Shown: positions 17,895 to 26,599, numbered from the stretch's first letter. The stretch: DNA of 64,000 nt from JAJEFO01 sp965214325 (GCA_965214325.1 CBDCBG010000006.1:2418001-2482000); one strand, 5' to 3'. Notes: a model not told the origin generated them from the sequence alone. Made by a program: numbers and translations.

Positions 17895-18281
17895 TCAGAC
17901 ACGGCGGCGCTTGGGCGGGCGGCAGCCGTTGTGTGCAATGGGTGTCACGTCGCGGATCGACGTGATGGTGAAGCCGACCGTGGCCAGGGCGCGCAGCGCG
18001 CTCTCCCGGCCCGAGCCGGGCCCCTGCACCTCGACTTCGAGCGTGCGAACGCCGTGCTCCTTCGCCTTCAGGCCGGCATCCTCCGCGGCCATCTGCGCGG
18101 CATAGGGCGTCGACTTGCGGGAGCCCTTGAACCCCATCGTTCCGGCGGATGACCAGGCAATGGCATTGCCCTGGACGTCCGAGATCAGGATCTTCGTGTT
18201 GTTGAAGGAGGAATTCACATGCGCCACGCCGGCGGCGATGTTCTTCGATACCTTCTTCTTGATGCGTCGGTCGCGTGCCAT
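17895..18281 (-). CDS. rpsK: 30S ribosomal protein S11
   Basis: S11, 128 residues, with the conserved HVNSSFNNTKILISDVQGN block and the C-terminal DVTPIAHNGCRPPKRRRV signature. Follows rpsM by 15 bases in the alpha part of the cluster. Confidence 0.98.
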   Translation of the reverse strand: MARDRRIKKKVSKNIAAGVAHVNSSFNNTKILISDVQGNAIAWSSAGTMGFKGSRKSTPYAAQMAAEDAGLKAKEHGVRTLEVEVQGPGSGRESALRALATVGFTITSIRDVTPIAHNGCRPPKRRRV

Positions 18282-18296
18282 GCTCTCCGTCCTCCC

Positions 18297-18665
18297 CTAC
18301 TTCTTCTTGCCGGCAATCGGCCTCGCCGGACCCTTGCGGGTGCGGGCGTTGGTGTGCGTGCGCTGGCCGCGCACGGGGAGGTTCCGGCGATGACGCAGGC
18401 CGCGATAGCAACCCAGGTCCATGAGGCGCTTGATGTTCATCTGAACCTCGCGCCGCAAGTCGCCTTCGACGTTGTGGTTCGCGTCGATGTGCTCGCGAAT
18501 TGCGAGAACCTCGGCGTCGCTGAGTTCGTTGATCCGGCGCGCGACGTCAATGTTCGTCGCTTCGCAAATGGCCTTCGCCGAAGACCGGCCTATGCCGGTG
18601 ATGTAGGTGAGCGCGATCGGGACCCGCTTGGCAGTCGGGATGTTCACGCCGGCAATTCGTGCCAC
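18297..18665 (-). CDS. rpsM: 30S ribosomal protein S13
   Basis: S13, 122 residues, with MARIAGVNIPTAKRVPIALTYITGIG at the N-terminus (shown here only as family landmark MARIAGVNIP) and the C-terminal RTHTNARTRKGPARPIAGKKK region. The start codon is GTG, preceded by a GGAAG site. Confidence 0.98.
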   Translation of the reverse strand: MARIAGVNIPTAKRVPIALTYITGIGRSSAKAICEATNIDVARRINELSDAEVLAIREHIDANHNVEGDLRREVQMNIKRLMDLGCYRGLRHRRNLPVRGQRTHTNARTRKGPARPIAGKKK

Positions 18666-18720
18666 GGAATTCTTCCTTTCGTTGCGAGCCCGTGATTCCA
18701 GGCCCTTTTTTCACAACGGA

Positions 18721-18746
18721 AGCCCGGGACAGTGCCGGCCCGGGCT
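18721..18746 (-). other. intercistronic hairpin adk-rpsM
   Basis: AGCCCGGG and CCCGGGCT form an 8-bp stem with a 10-base loop in the 190-base gap between adk and rpsM. No U-run follows directly. Nothing else in the gap was recognised. Confidence 0.55.
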
Positions 18747-18855
18747 TGGCTCATGATTCTCGTTCAAGATGGCGGTAGATATGCCCTTGCCCGTGTCGGG
18801 TCAAGGGGCGAAACACCGCCATCTGCATTTCCGTGCCGGCCGGCCGATCCGCCCG

Positions 18856-19500
18856 TCATGCACCCAGCGAAGCCGCGATTTCGCCCTTCACCTCGTCGAT
18901 TTCGCCAAGCCCGTTGACCGGCTTCAGGAGCCCCGCATGGAAATAGTACCCGATCAGCGGCGCGGTCTTCTTGTAATACGCCATCAGGCGGGTCCTGAGG
19001 CTTTCCTCGTTGTCATCCGCTCGACGCTTGAAGTCGGCTGCGCCGCAGCTGGAGCACCTGCCGTCATCCGGGATCGGTCGGGTGATGTCGTTGTAGACCT
19101 CCCCGCAATTGCCGCAGGTCGAACGGGCCGTGATCCGCGCGACGAGCGCATCTTCGTCCACCCGCATCTCGACGACGGCATCAAGTTCCTTCCCGTTCGC
19201 CTCGAGAAGCCCGTCCAGCGCGGCGGCTTGTGCCAGCGTCCGGGGGAAGCCGTCGAAAATGAATCCGTTTCCACCGGCCGACTGAAGCTTCCCCTCGATC
19301 AGGCCGATGACGATCTCGTCCGTCACAAGACCGCCCGAGTCCATTATGTCCGCGACCTTCCTGCCCGTTGCCGTGCCGGATGTGCGCGCCTCGCGGAGCA
19401 TGTCACCCGTCGAAAGCTGGACAAGGCCGCGCTCTTCCTCAAGGATTCGCGCCTGCGTTCCCTTTCCCGCACCGGGCGGGCCAATGAGAATGATGTTCAC
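18856..19500 (-). CDS. adk: adenylate kinase
   Basis: Interconverts ATP + AMP and 2 ADP. The 214-residue long-form enzyme has the P-loop GPPGAGKGTQ (residues 7-16), the FDGFPRT motif (82-88), and a LID domain with four cysteines (C129, C132, C149, C152) spaced as in zinc-binding adenylate kinases. The start codon is GTG and overlaps the secY stop (GTGA), indicating translational coupling with the translocase gene, the usual neighbour. Confidence 0.97.
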   Translation of the reverse strand: MNIILIGPPGAGKGTQARILEEERGLVQLSTGDMLREARTSGTATGRKVADIMDSGGLVTDEIVIGLIEGKLQSAGGNGFIFDGFPRTLAQAAALDGLLEANGKELDAVVEMRVDEDALVARITARSTCGNCGEVYNDITRPIPDDGRCSSCGAADFKRRADDNEESLRTRLMAYYKKTAPLIGYYFHAGLLKPVNGLGEIDEVKGEIAASLGA

Positions 19501-20858
19501 CGTCTTGCCGCGCCTCTTTGCTTGCCGCCGCGCTTCTTGCCGCGCAGCTGGGACCGTTCAATCAATCCCTCGTACTGATGGGCCAACAGGTGCGACTGGA
19601 CCTGTTGAATGAAATCCATGCCGACGGACACTATGATCAGTATCGAGGTGCCGCCGAAATAGGCGGTGATGGCAAGGCTGCCCCTGACCATTTCCGGGAT
19701 CAGGCACACCAGCGCAAGGTAGGCCGAACCCAGGACAAGGATCCGGACAACCACGTATTCCAGGTATTCCTCGGTCTTTTTCCCTGGACGTATGCCGGGC
19801 ACAAACCCGTTCTGGTTCTTCAGGTTCTCCGCCACGTCGTCCGGCTTGAACGAGACGTTCAGAGTGTAGAAATACGTGAAGAAGATGATCATGCCCGCGA
19901 AGAACAGCAGGTAGAGCGGCTGACCAGGCCCGAAATAGGCAAGGATCCAGCTCATCACCGGGCCGGCCGAGCTTCCGGAGAATGTCGAAAGGGTGGTGGG
20001 CAGGAGCAGGAGCGACGAGGCGAATATCGCGGGAATCACGCCGGCCGGGTTCACCTTGACCGGCAGGTGCGAAGAACCGCCGTCATAGACCTTCATGCCG
20101 ACCTGGCGGCGCGGGTACTGGATGTGTATCTTGCGCAAGCTCCGCTCCATGAAGACCACGAATACAAGCGTCGCGATGATCATCGCGAGGATTCCGAGGA
20201 TCACGCCAGTTGACAGCGCGCCGACCCGGCCCTGCTCGAAGAACTGCGCGAAGACGCCCGGAAGCTCGGCCACGATGCCGACATAGATGATGAGCGAAAT
20301 CCCGTTGCCGACGCCGCGCGCGGTTATCTGCTCGCCCAGCCACATCAGGAACATGGTGCCGCCCACAAGCGTGATCACCGTCGAAATGCGGAAGAACCAT
20401 CCGGGATCCGTCACCAGGTTGCCGGCCTCCATCGACACGGCAAGGCCGTAGGCCTGGAATGTCGCGAGCGCCACAGTCCCGTACCTCGTGTACTGGGTGA
20501 TCTTGCGACGCCCTTGCTCCCCTTCCTTCTTGAGTTGCTGCAGGGGACCCCATGTCGCCGCAAGCAGCTGAATGATGATCGAGGCCGAAATGTACGGCAT
20601 GATCCCCAGCGCGAATATGCCCATGCGGCTGAGCGCGCCGCCGGTGAACATGCCGAGCACGCCGGCAATCCCGCCAGCGGCCTGATCCATGAACTCGCGC
20701 AAGGCAACGCCGTCGATCCCCGGAACCGGGATATACGTTCCGATGCGATAGACGATCAGCAGTCCGACCGTGAACAGCAGCCGATTGCGGAGTTCGGTTG
20801 CCTTGCCAAGCATGCCCCAACTGACATTCGAGGCCATTTGCTCTGCTGCAGATGCCAT
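19497..20858 (-). CDS. secY: protein translocase subunit SecY
   Basis: Central channel of the SecYEG translocon, 453 residues with about ten transmembrane helices. Landmarks are RIGTYIPVPGID in the first segment, the GIMPYISASIIIQLL plug/helix region, and the cytoplasmic loop NGFVPGIRPGKKTEEYLE. The ATG at 20858 (MASAAEQMASN) is used; an in-frame extension of 32 residues upstream is Gly/Arg/Pro-rich and not conserved. Confidence 0.97.
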   Translation of the reverse strand: MASAAEQMASNVSWGMLGKATELRNRLLFTVGLLIVYRIGTYIPVPGIDGVALREFMDQAAGGIAGVLGMFTGGALSRMGIFALGIMPYISASIIIQLLAATWGPLQQLKKEGEQGRRKITQYTRYGTVALATFQAYGLAVSMEAGNLVTDPGWFFRISTVITLVGGTMFLMWLGEQITARGVGNGISLIIYVGIVAELPGVFAQFFEQGRVGALSTGVILGILAMIIATLVFVVFMERSLRKIHIQYPRRQVGMKVYDGGSSHLPVKVNPAGVIPAIFASSLLLLPTTLSTFSGSSAGPVMSWILAYFGPGQPLYLLFFAGMIIFFTYFYTLNVSFKPDDVAENLKNQNGFVPGIRPGKKTEEYLEYVVVRILVLGSAYLALVCLIPEMVRGSLAITAYFGGTSILIIVSVGMDFIQQVQSHLLAHQYEGLIERSQLRGKKRGGKQRGAARR

Positions 20859-20931
20859 GCGAGGCCCTTCCTGTATGCCGCCACCGCCTGCGCGTGCGCG
20901 GCCAGCGGTTCCGGACGTTCCTGGACATGTA

Positions 20932-20949
20932 GGCGGCCGCAGTGCCGCC
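20932..20949 (-). other. intercistronic hairpin rplO-secY
   Basis: GGCGGC and GCCGCC form a 6-bp stem with a six-base loop, 10 bases after the rplO stop. Short, so the weakest of the intercistronic hairpins listed. Confidence 0.4.
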
Positions 20950-20958
20950 CGCAAGCCG

Positions 20959-21432
20959 TCAGCCGGTGGCCGACGCGGATGTGATCGTCAACGAGCCACC
21001 TGCCTGTTCGACCGCGGAGATCGCGGACCGGGACGCGCCGGTGACCTCGATATTCGCCTTGGTCGAGAATTCGCCCTTTGCCAGAACGCGGATCCCGTCC
21101 TTCTTGCGGCGCACGAGCCCGCTCTCGATCAGCACGTGTTCGTTGATGTCCCTGCTGGGGTCGATCTTCTTGGCGTCGATGAACTTCTGGATCAGGCCAA
21201 GGTTCACGACGGCATAGGACTTGCGGTTCGGCTTGTTGAAGCCACGCTTGGGAAGGCGCTGGTACAGCGGCATCTGGCCGCCTTCAAAGCCGTTGAGAGC
21301 CACGCCTGAACGCGACTTCTGGCCCTTCGTCCCGCGCCCGGCGGTCTTTCCCTTGCCGGAACCAGGCCCTCGGCCAACGCGCTTCGCCCGTTTCGTGGCG
21401 CCGGGATTGTCCCGAAGTTGGTTCAGTTTCAT
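20959..21432 (-). CDS. rplO: 50S ribosomal protein L15
   Basis: L15, 157 residues, beginning MKLNQLRDNPGATKRAKRVG and carrying the glycine-rich GRGPGSGKGKTAGRGTKGQK stretch that threads into 23S rRNA. The 146-base gap before it (after rpmD) contains a 12-base palindrome AGGCACGTGCCT at about 21529-21540 but no gene. Confidence 0.98.
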   Translation of the reverse strand: MKLNQLRDNPGATKRAKRVGRGPGSGKGKTAGRGTKGQKSRSGVALNGFEGGQMPLYQRLPKRGFNKPNRKSYAVVNLGLIQKFIDAKKIDPSRDINEHVLIESGLVRRKKDGIRVLAKGEFSTKANIEVTGASRSAISAVEQAGGSLTITSASATG

Positions 21433-21578
21433 TTCGCTTCTCCTTGCCGGACGCGCCCCCGAAGCGAACCGGGACGGCCACGGCTTGTTCCCGTTTCAAG
21501 ACCGGCATCGGCCACCGGAGGCGTATAGACAGGCACGTGCCTCGCTTCAAGGCAGGGCCTGTCCGGGACGCCGATTCG

Positions 21579-21767
21579 CTAACCGCGCTCCTCGACGATC
21601 TCGACCAGATGCGGAATCTTGGCGATCATGCCGCGCACGGAAGGCGTGTCTTCCAGTTCACGGGTCTTGTGCATCTTGCCGAGCCCGAGGCCGATCAGTG
21701 TCCGGCGCTGGATGGCCGGCCGCCGAATCGGTGATCCTGTCTGCCGTACGACGATTGTCTTCGCCAT
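21579..21767 (-). CDS. rpmD: 50S ribosomal protein L30
   Basis: L30, 62 residues (MAKTIVVRQTGSPIRRP, ending LVEIVEERG). I use ATG 21767 because the residues from here match the family; an ATG three codons upstream would overlap the rpsE stop. Confidence 0.95.
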   Translation of the reverse strand: MAKTIVVRQTGSPIRRPAIQRRTLIGLGLGKMHKTRELEDTPSVRGMIAKIPHLVEIVEERG

Positions 21768-21772
21768 GATCG

Positions 21773-22348
21773 TCACGCCTCCCCGACTTCCGCCGTCTCG
21801 GCCTTCGCAGGCTCCTCGCGCTTCGGAAGGATGTCCGCAGCCTTCTTGCCGCGGCGCTGAGCCACCGAACGAGGCGACGCCTCCTTGCCGAGGCCGTCCA
21901 TGGTGGCGCGGATCATGTTGTAGGGATTCTGCGTGCCGATCGACTTCGCGACGACGTCCTGCACGCCCAGCATCTCGAAGACGGCGCGCATCGGCCCGCC
22001 GGCAATGATGCCGGTTCCGGTCGGCGCGGTCCGCATCACGACGCGGCCTGCGCCATGGCGTCCTTCGATGTCGTGATGAAGCGTCCGGCCCTCGCGCAAT
22101 GGGACGCGAACCATCTGGCGCTTGGCCTGCTCCGTGGCCTTTCGAATGGCTTCGGGCACTTCCTTGGCCTTGCCCTTGCCAAACCCCACGCGGCCCTTCT
22201 GGTCGCCGACGACGACGAGCGCGGCAAAGCCGAAACGCTTGCCGCCCTTCACGGTCTTCGACACCCGGTTGATCGCGACCAGGCGGTCGCCGAACTCGGG
22301 CGCTTCGTCGCGGTCGCGACGCCCCCCGTCTCTTGGCTCTCTGGCCAT
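21773..22348 (-). CDS. rpsE: 30S ribosomal protein S5
   Basis: S5, 191 residues, with the double-stranded-RNA-binding N-terminal domain (DRLVAINRVSKTVKGGKRF), the conserved GDQKGRVGFGKGKAKEV, and GTGIIAGGPMRAVFEMLGV. An Ala/Glu/Lys-rich tail follows ADILPKR. The ATG at 22348 (MAREPRDGG) is used; longer in-frame starts give unconserved residues. Confidence 0.97.
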   Translation of the reverse strand: MAREPRDGGRRDRDEAPEFGDRLVAINRVSKTVKGGKRFGFAALVVVGDQKGRVGFGKGKAKEVPEAIRKATEQAKRQMVRVPLREGRTLHHDIEGRHGAGRVVMRTAPTGTGIIAGGPMRAVFEMLGVQDVVAKSIGTQNPYNMIRATMDGLGKEASPRSVAQRRGKKAADILPKREEPAKAETAEVGEA

Positions 22349-22422
22349 ATGGCCTCCTCCCCTCATTCCTGCGCCAAAGCGCTGTTGTCCGACCCTGGTG
22401 CCACTTGCGGCCCTGATCATCG

Positions 22423-22438
22423 GGGCGGCGCGCCGCCC
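22423..22438 (-). other. intercistronic palindrome rplR-rpsE
   Basis: GGGCGGCGCGCCGCCC is a perfect 16-base palindrome starting 6 bases after the rplR stop, able to form a hairpin. Confidence 0.5.
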
Positions 22439-22443
22439 GCAGT

Positions 22444-22803
22444 TCAGATCTTCAGCCCGGCCTCCCGGGCCGCGTCGGCCAGAGCCTTGACCCTGCCGTG
22501 AAACAGGAAGCCGCCCCGGTCGAAATACGCTTCCTGCACGCCCGCTTCCCTTGCGCGTTCGGCAATGATGCGGCCAATGGCGGCAGCGCCCTCGATGCCG
22601 TTTCCGCCCTTGACGTCGATACCCTTCTCAAGCGACGACGCCGAAGCCAGGGTCTTGCCCAGCTTGTCGTCGATCACCTGGGCGCCGATGTTCCTGTTCG
22701 AGCGGTGCACCGACAGCCGCACCCGCCCGGCATTGGCCTTGCGAAGCTTGTTCCGGACACGCATCCGGCGCTTTTCGAACAGTTCTCTCTTGGAAAGTGC
22801 CAT
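22444..22803 (-). CDS. rplR: 50S ribosomal protein L18
   Basis: L18, 119 residues (MALSKRELFEKRRMRVRNKL), with the RLSVHRSNRNIGAQVIDD 5S-rRNA-binding strand and the C-terminal YFDRGGFLFHGRVKALADAA. The start at 22803 follows rplF by 11 bases. Confidence 0.97.
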   Translation of the reverse strand: MALSKRELFEKRRMRVRNKLRKANAGRVRLSVHRSNRNIGAQVIDDKLGKTLASASSLEKGIDVKGGNGIEGAAAIGRIIAERAREAGVQEAYFDRGGFLFHGRVKALADAAREAGLKI

Positions 22804-22814
22804 CAGACCGGTTC

Positions 22815-23348
22815 CTATTTCTTCTTGCCTTCCTTGCTGAAGACATACTCGCCCTTGTACTTGATGCCCTTGCCCTTGTACGGCTCGGGCTTTCGCCATT
22901 CTCGGATATTGGCGGCGACCTGTCCGACGAGCTGCTGGTCAATGCCTTCTACAATGATTTCGGTATTCCTTGGCGTGGTGACGGTGACGCCTTCCGGCAC
23001 CTCGAAGATCACGTCATGCGACAGGCCGAGATTCAGCGTCAGCTTGTTGCCCTGCACCTGGGCCCGGTAGCCTACGCCACTGATCTCGAGTTCCTTCCGG
23101 AACCCGTCCGTAACGCCGATGACGAGGTTCTGCACCTGGGTGCGGCTCATGCCCCATTGCTGGCGCGCCCGCTTCGACGACCCGCGCGGGTCGACGCTCA
23201 CCGCGTTGTCCTTGACTGTGATCGTCACGTCGTCGGTCGCCGTGAACTCGCGCTCGCCCTTGGGGCCCTTCACGGTCACGGTCTGGCCGGACAGCCTGGC
23301 CTCCACGCCTGACGGCAGCTCCACCGGTTTCTTCCCAATTCGAGACAT
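22815..23348 (-). CDS. rplF: 50S ribosomal protein L6
   Basis: L6, 177 residues, starting MSRIGKKPVELPSGVEARLS and ending in the family signature PEPYKGKGIKYKGEYV. Part of the spc gene row with short spacing to neighbours. Confidence 0.98.
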   Translation of the reverse strand: MSRIGKKPVELPSGVEARLSGQTVTVKGPKGEREFTATDDVTITVKDNAVSVDPRGSSKRARQQWGMSRTQVQNLVIGVTDGFRKELEISGVGYRAQVQGNKLTLNLGLSHDVIFEVPEGVTVTTPRNTEIIVEGIDQQLVGQVAANIREWRKPEPYKGKGIKYKGEYVFSKEGKKK

Positions 23349-23360
23349 GCGTCCTGCTCC

Positions 23361-23753
23361 CTAGAAGACCGTGCAAAGCACTTCGCCGCCGACATTCGCG
23401 GAACGGGCGGCCGCATCGGACATCACGCCCCTGGATGTCGAGACAATGGACACGCCGAGGCCGCGACGGACCTGCGGAATCTCGTCCGCCCCGAGATACA
23501 CGCGCCGTCCGGGCTTCGAGATTCGCTTGAGCTCGTGAATCACCGGCGCTCCGTCGTAGTATTTCAGGCTGATCTCGATCGCCGGATGGCCACGGTCATC
23601 GGTGACCTCCTGATAGCCGCGGATGTAGCCTTCGTCGGCAAGGACATCCAGAACCCACCTGCGCAGCTTCGAGGCTGGAGTCACCGCCGCCGACTTGCCG
23701 CGCATCTGTGCATTCCGGATGCGGGTCAGCATATCACCCAAGGGATCATTCAT
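23361..23753 (-). CDS. rpsH: 30S ribosomal protein S8
   Basis: S8, 130 residues, with MNDPLGDMLTRIRNAQMRGK and the C-terminal GVSIVSTSRGVMSDAAAR loop that binds helix 21 of 16S rRNA. In E. coli S8 represses the spc operon; a corresponding site was not identified here. Confidence 0.98.
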   Translation of the reverse strand: MNDPLGDMLTRIRNAQMRGKSAAVTPASKLRRWVLDVLADEGYIRGYQEVTDDRGHPAIEISLKYYDGAPVIHELKRISKPGRRVYLGADEIPQVRRGLGVSIVSTSRGVMSDAAARSANVGGEVLCTVF

Positions 23754-23765
23754 GGCCTCTGCTCC

Positions 23766-24071
23766 TCACCAGCTCGACTTCACCAGGCCCGGAATCTGGC
23801 CCTGGCTGCCAAGTTCCCGAAGCGCAATCCGCGACATCTTCAGCTTCCGATAATATCCGTGCGGGCGCCCGGTCAGCTGGCAGCGGTTGTGAAGCCGCGT
23901 GGCCGAACTGTTCCGTGGCAGCTTCGCCAGCTTCAGGCGAGCCTTGAACCGCTCCTCCATCGGCTTGTCTTGGTCATTTGCGATCTCTTTCAGCGCGGCA
24001 CGCCTGGCGGCATGCTTCCGAACCAGCATCTGGCGCTTCTTCTCGCGCTCGACCATCGCTTTCTTGGCCAT
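23766..24071 (-). CDS. rpsN: 30S ribosomal protein S14
   Basis: S14 of the longer, zinc-free type, 101 residues (MAKKAMVEREKKRQMLV, CQLTGRPHGYYRKLKMSRI). Only one cysteine of the zinc-ribbon pattern is present, as usual for this type. Confidence 0.98.
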   Translation of the reverse strand: MAKKAMVEREKKRQMLVRKHAARRAALKEIANDQDKPMEERFKARLKLAKLPRNSSATRLHNRCQLTGRPHGYYRKLKMSRIALRELGSQGQIPGLVKSSW

Positions 24072-24087
24072 CTACCTTCTCCCGAGC

Positions 24088-24651
24088 TTAGCTGTTGAAC
24101 GGCATGTTGAAATGCTTCAACAGCGACCTGGCTTCTGCATCCGTTTCGGCCGTGGTGCAGATGATGATATCCATGCCCCAGACCTCATCGACCTTGTCAA
24201 AGTCGATTTCCGGGAACACTATGTGCTCCCTCAGGCCCATGGCGAAATTGCCACGACCGTCGAGCGATTTCCCCTTCAAGCCCCGGAAGTCGCGGACCCG
24301 GGGCAACGCGACGGTGATGAGGCGGTCAAGGAAATCATACATCCTGTCGCCGCGCAGCGTCACCTTGGCGCCGAGCGCCATGTTCTCGCGGACCCTGAAT
24401 CCGGCGATGGACTTCTTCGCCCGCGTGATCACCGCCTTCTGGCCTGCAATCAACGTCAGGTCATCCTGTGCCGACCGGGCCTTCTTCGAATCCTTCACCG
24501 ACTCGGCCCCTGCGCCGATGTTCAGGACGATCTTGTCCAGGCGCGGGACCTGCATGTCGTTCTTGTATGAGAACTCTTCCATCAGGGCGGCTCGCACTGT
24601 CTCCCTGTAGTGCGCCTTGAGCCGCGGCGTGTAGCCGGCTGCGTCAAGCAT
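24088..24651 (-). CDS. rplE: 50S ribosomal protein L5
   Basis: L5, 187 residues, with VPRLDKIVLNIGAGAESVKD and the C-terminal GMDIIICTTAETDAEARSLL. The ATG overlaps the rplX stop, so translation is coupled. Confidence 0.98.
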   Translation of the reverse strand: MLDAAGYTPRLKAHYRETVRAALMEEFSYKNDMQVPRLDKIVLNIGAGAESVKDSKKARSAQDDLTLIAGQKAVITRAKKSIAGFRVRENMALGAKVTLRGDRMYDFLDRLITVALPRVRDFRGLKGKSLDGRGNFAMGLREHIVFPEIDFDKVDEVWGMDIIICTTAETDAEARSLLKHFNMPFNS

Positions 24652-24956
24652 CAGACTGCCTCCCCCGTCGTCTTGGCAAAGCGGATCTTCTTGCCGTCCT
24701 CGGTGCGGAACCCGACGCGGGTGGCCTTGCCGTTGCCATCAACCAACGCCAGGTTCGAGAGGTCGATCGGCATCGCCTTGGGCTGGCGTCCGCCCTGATC
24801 GGTCTGGGTCTGCCGCTGGTGCCGGATGGCAATGTTCAACCCGCTGATCACGGCCTTGCCCTGCTTTGGCAGGACCTGGGAGATTTCGCCTTCCCTGCCC
24901 TTGTCCTTGCCGGCAAGCACAACGACCCGATCACCCTTCTTCAGTTTCGCGGCCAT
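24651..24956 (-). CDS. rplX: 50S ribosomal protein L24
   Basis: L24, 101 residues, with the KOW motif KKGDRVVVLAGKDKGREGEI near the N-terminus. Separated from rplN by a single base. Confidence 0.98.
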   Translation of the reverse strand: MAAKLKKGDRVVVLAGKDKGREGEISQVLPKQGKAVISGLNIAIRHQRQTQTDQGGRQPKAMPIDLSNLALVDGNGKATRVGFRTEDGKKIRFAKTTGEAV

Positions 24957-24957
24957 G

Positions 24958-25326
24958 TCAGAGCACCTCCGGAGCCAGCGAAATGATCTTCATGAAGTTC
25001 TTCGCCCGAAGCTCCCGCACGACCGGCCCGAAGATGCGGGTGCCGATCGGCTCGTTGTTGTTGCTGATGATCACGGCGGCGTTCCGGTCAAATCGTATGG
25101 CCGTTCCGTCGTCGCGCCGCACTTCCTTGGCGGTGCGAACGACGACCGCCCTGCGGACGTCGCCCTTCTTGACGCGTCCGCGAGGAATGGCTTCCTTGAC
25201 CGAAACGACGATGACGTCGCCCACGGACGCATACTTTCGCTTGGAGCCGCCGAGAACCTTGATGCACTGAACGCGGCGCGCGCCGCTGTTGTCAGCAACA
25301 TCCAGATTGGTCTGCATCTGGATCAT
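24958..25326 (-). CDS. rplN: 50S ribosomal protein L14
   Basis: L14, 122 residues, with NSGARRVQCIKVLGG and the C-terminal FGPVVRELRAKNFMKIISLA. Nothing is missing relative to the family. The 63-base gap to rpsQ is slightly longer than its neighbours. Confidence 0.98.
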   Translation of the reverse strand: MIQMQTNLDVADNSGARRVQCIKVLGGSKRKYASVGDVIVVSVKEAIPRGRVKKGDVRRAVVVRTAKEVRRDDGTAIRFDRNAAVIISNNNEPIGTRIFGPVVRELRAKNFMKIISLAPEVL

Positions 25327-25389
25327 GTGGTTCCTCCCGACCTTTGGGGACGCTGCCCCAGGGTTTCGATCAAGACGGGCACGCGAACG

Positions 25390-25620
25390 CTATTCCGCGA
25401 TCACTTCCCATCGCTTGGTCTTTGAACGCGGCGCGCATTCCTGGATCCGCACGACGTCTCCCACCTTGAACGCGTCCGCCGCATCATGCGCACGGTACTT
25501 CTTGGAGCGGCGCACGGTCTTCTGCAGGAGCGGGTGCTTGAAGCGGCGCTCGACATTGACCGTGACGGTCTGTGCATTCGCGTCAGAGATCACGACACCT
25601 TGAAGGATTCTCTTGGGCAT
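25390..25620 (-). CDS. rpsQ: 30S ribosomal protein S17
   Basis: S17, 76 residues, with MPKRILQGVVISDANAQTVT and the RRFKHPLLQKTVRRSKKYRA block. Abuts rpmC directly. Confidence 0.97.
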   Translation of the reverse strand: MPKRILQGVVISDANAQTVTVNVERRFKHPLLQKTVRRSKKYRAHDAADAFKVGDVVRIQECAPRSKTKRWEVIAE

Positions 25621-25830
25621 CTATCCGGCCTCCGTCGCCGCTGCGGCGGCCTTTTCGTTCAGGACCGTCTTGACGCGCGCCGTGTCCCGGCGGACCTGGC
25701 GCATGCGGGCCGTGTTTTCCAGCTGGCTGGTGGCCTGCTGGAACCGGAGGTTGAACGCCTCCTTCTTGAGGCTTGCCAACTCGTCACGAAGCAGGTCGGG
25801 AGATTTCTCCCGCAGTTCATTGGCGTCCAT
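25621..25830 (-). CDS. rpmC: 50S ribosomal protein L29
   Basis: L29, 69 residues (MDANELREKSPDLLRDELAS), two-helix bundle pattern with the conserved NLRFQQATSQLENTARMRQV. The ATG at 25830 is used; an in-frame start 24 bases upstream adds unconserved residues. It is the first r-protein gene after the foreign island, normally directly preceded by rplP. Confidence 0.95.
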   Translation of the reverse strand: MDANELREKSPDLLRDELASLKKEAFNLRFQQATSQLENTARMRQVRRDTARVKTVLNEKAAAAATEAG

Positions 25831-25913
25831 CGCCGATCGTCCTTTCAACATCACCGGGGGGCCGCTTTCGCGTCACCCCTTGCGTCCGGTGGAGATCAAC
25901 AGGTGAAGGCCGC

Positions 25914-25942
25914 CGTCTAGTGTGGTTCTCCGCGCAATGCAA
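25914..25942 (-). promoter_or_regulatory. candidate promoter driving rpmC and the distal spc genes
   Basis: On the minus strand TTGCAT (25942-25937) and TAGACG (25919-25914) are separated by exactly 17 bases, about 77 bases of leader before the rpmC ATG. Only TTG and TAxA fit the consensus well, so the match is moderate, but the position is where a promoter is needed if the rplP side is cut off by the island. Confidence 0.4.
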
Positions 25943-26259
25943 GCCCTCTTTTGTGCCGGTTGCCCGACTGGAGTGCAGGCCTTCGCAAAGCCTTGCTGCG
26001 CAGGGCCGGCGACAGGAGGCATGCACGATTCGCACCCCGTTCGCGAGAAGGGCCGTACCGGCGGAATGCCCGGATCCCAAGGCGCAACAGACAGGCGCCT
26101 TCCGGCACGAAAGGCCTCCGAGAACCCTGATGACCGCCCCTTAGGCACAGACTGTTGCAAAGGGCCCAAGAGAATGATTCTCAGTGATGCTCCGACTGCG
26201 TGTGCCGCCCAGTCAGTTGCCGGTGTCCGGGGACACGGCCGCGAAGCAGGCCGCGCACC

Positions 26260-26480
26260 GCGGGCCAGGACTTCGGCCCTGGCGACTACGCGATCGTCCC
26301 GCGCGCGATCGACGAGGGCGAGCGGTTTCCGGCGGCGCGGTCGGCATCGACGCATGTCGAGAGGTTCGTGCGCGTCGACAGCGCGTGGCGGGAAGCCACC
26401 GTCAAGCGGACCGAAGACGACGACCGGATCTACTTGCAGAGCCCGCACCGCGTCATGGAACGCAAGGTGAAAAGTACGCG
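26260..26480 (+). pseudogene. unrecognised coding remnant in the island
   Basis: About 70 codons (containing FGPGDYAIVPRAIDEGERF and RIYLQSPHRVMERKVK) have the strong G/C third-position preference of a real gene in this genome, but I see no sensible start or stop around them. I cannot name the family. It is probably a fragment of a mobile-element or phage gene; that is a guess from context. Confidence 0.3.
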
Positions 26481-26599
26481 GAGGCGAGGCAATTCGGTAG
26501 GACGGTTCCGGCACCGTGCGGGTCGGCACTCCCGCGCTCGCGCGCAGGCATGGGGTGAAACCGGGATGACTACGGCGCCGATGTAGTTTTTGGCCCCTT

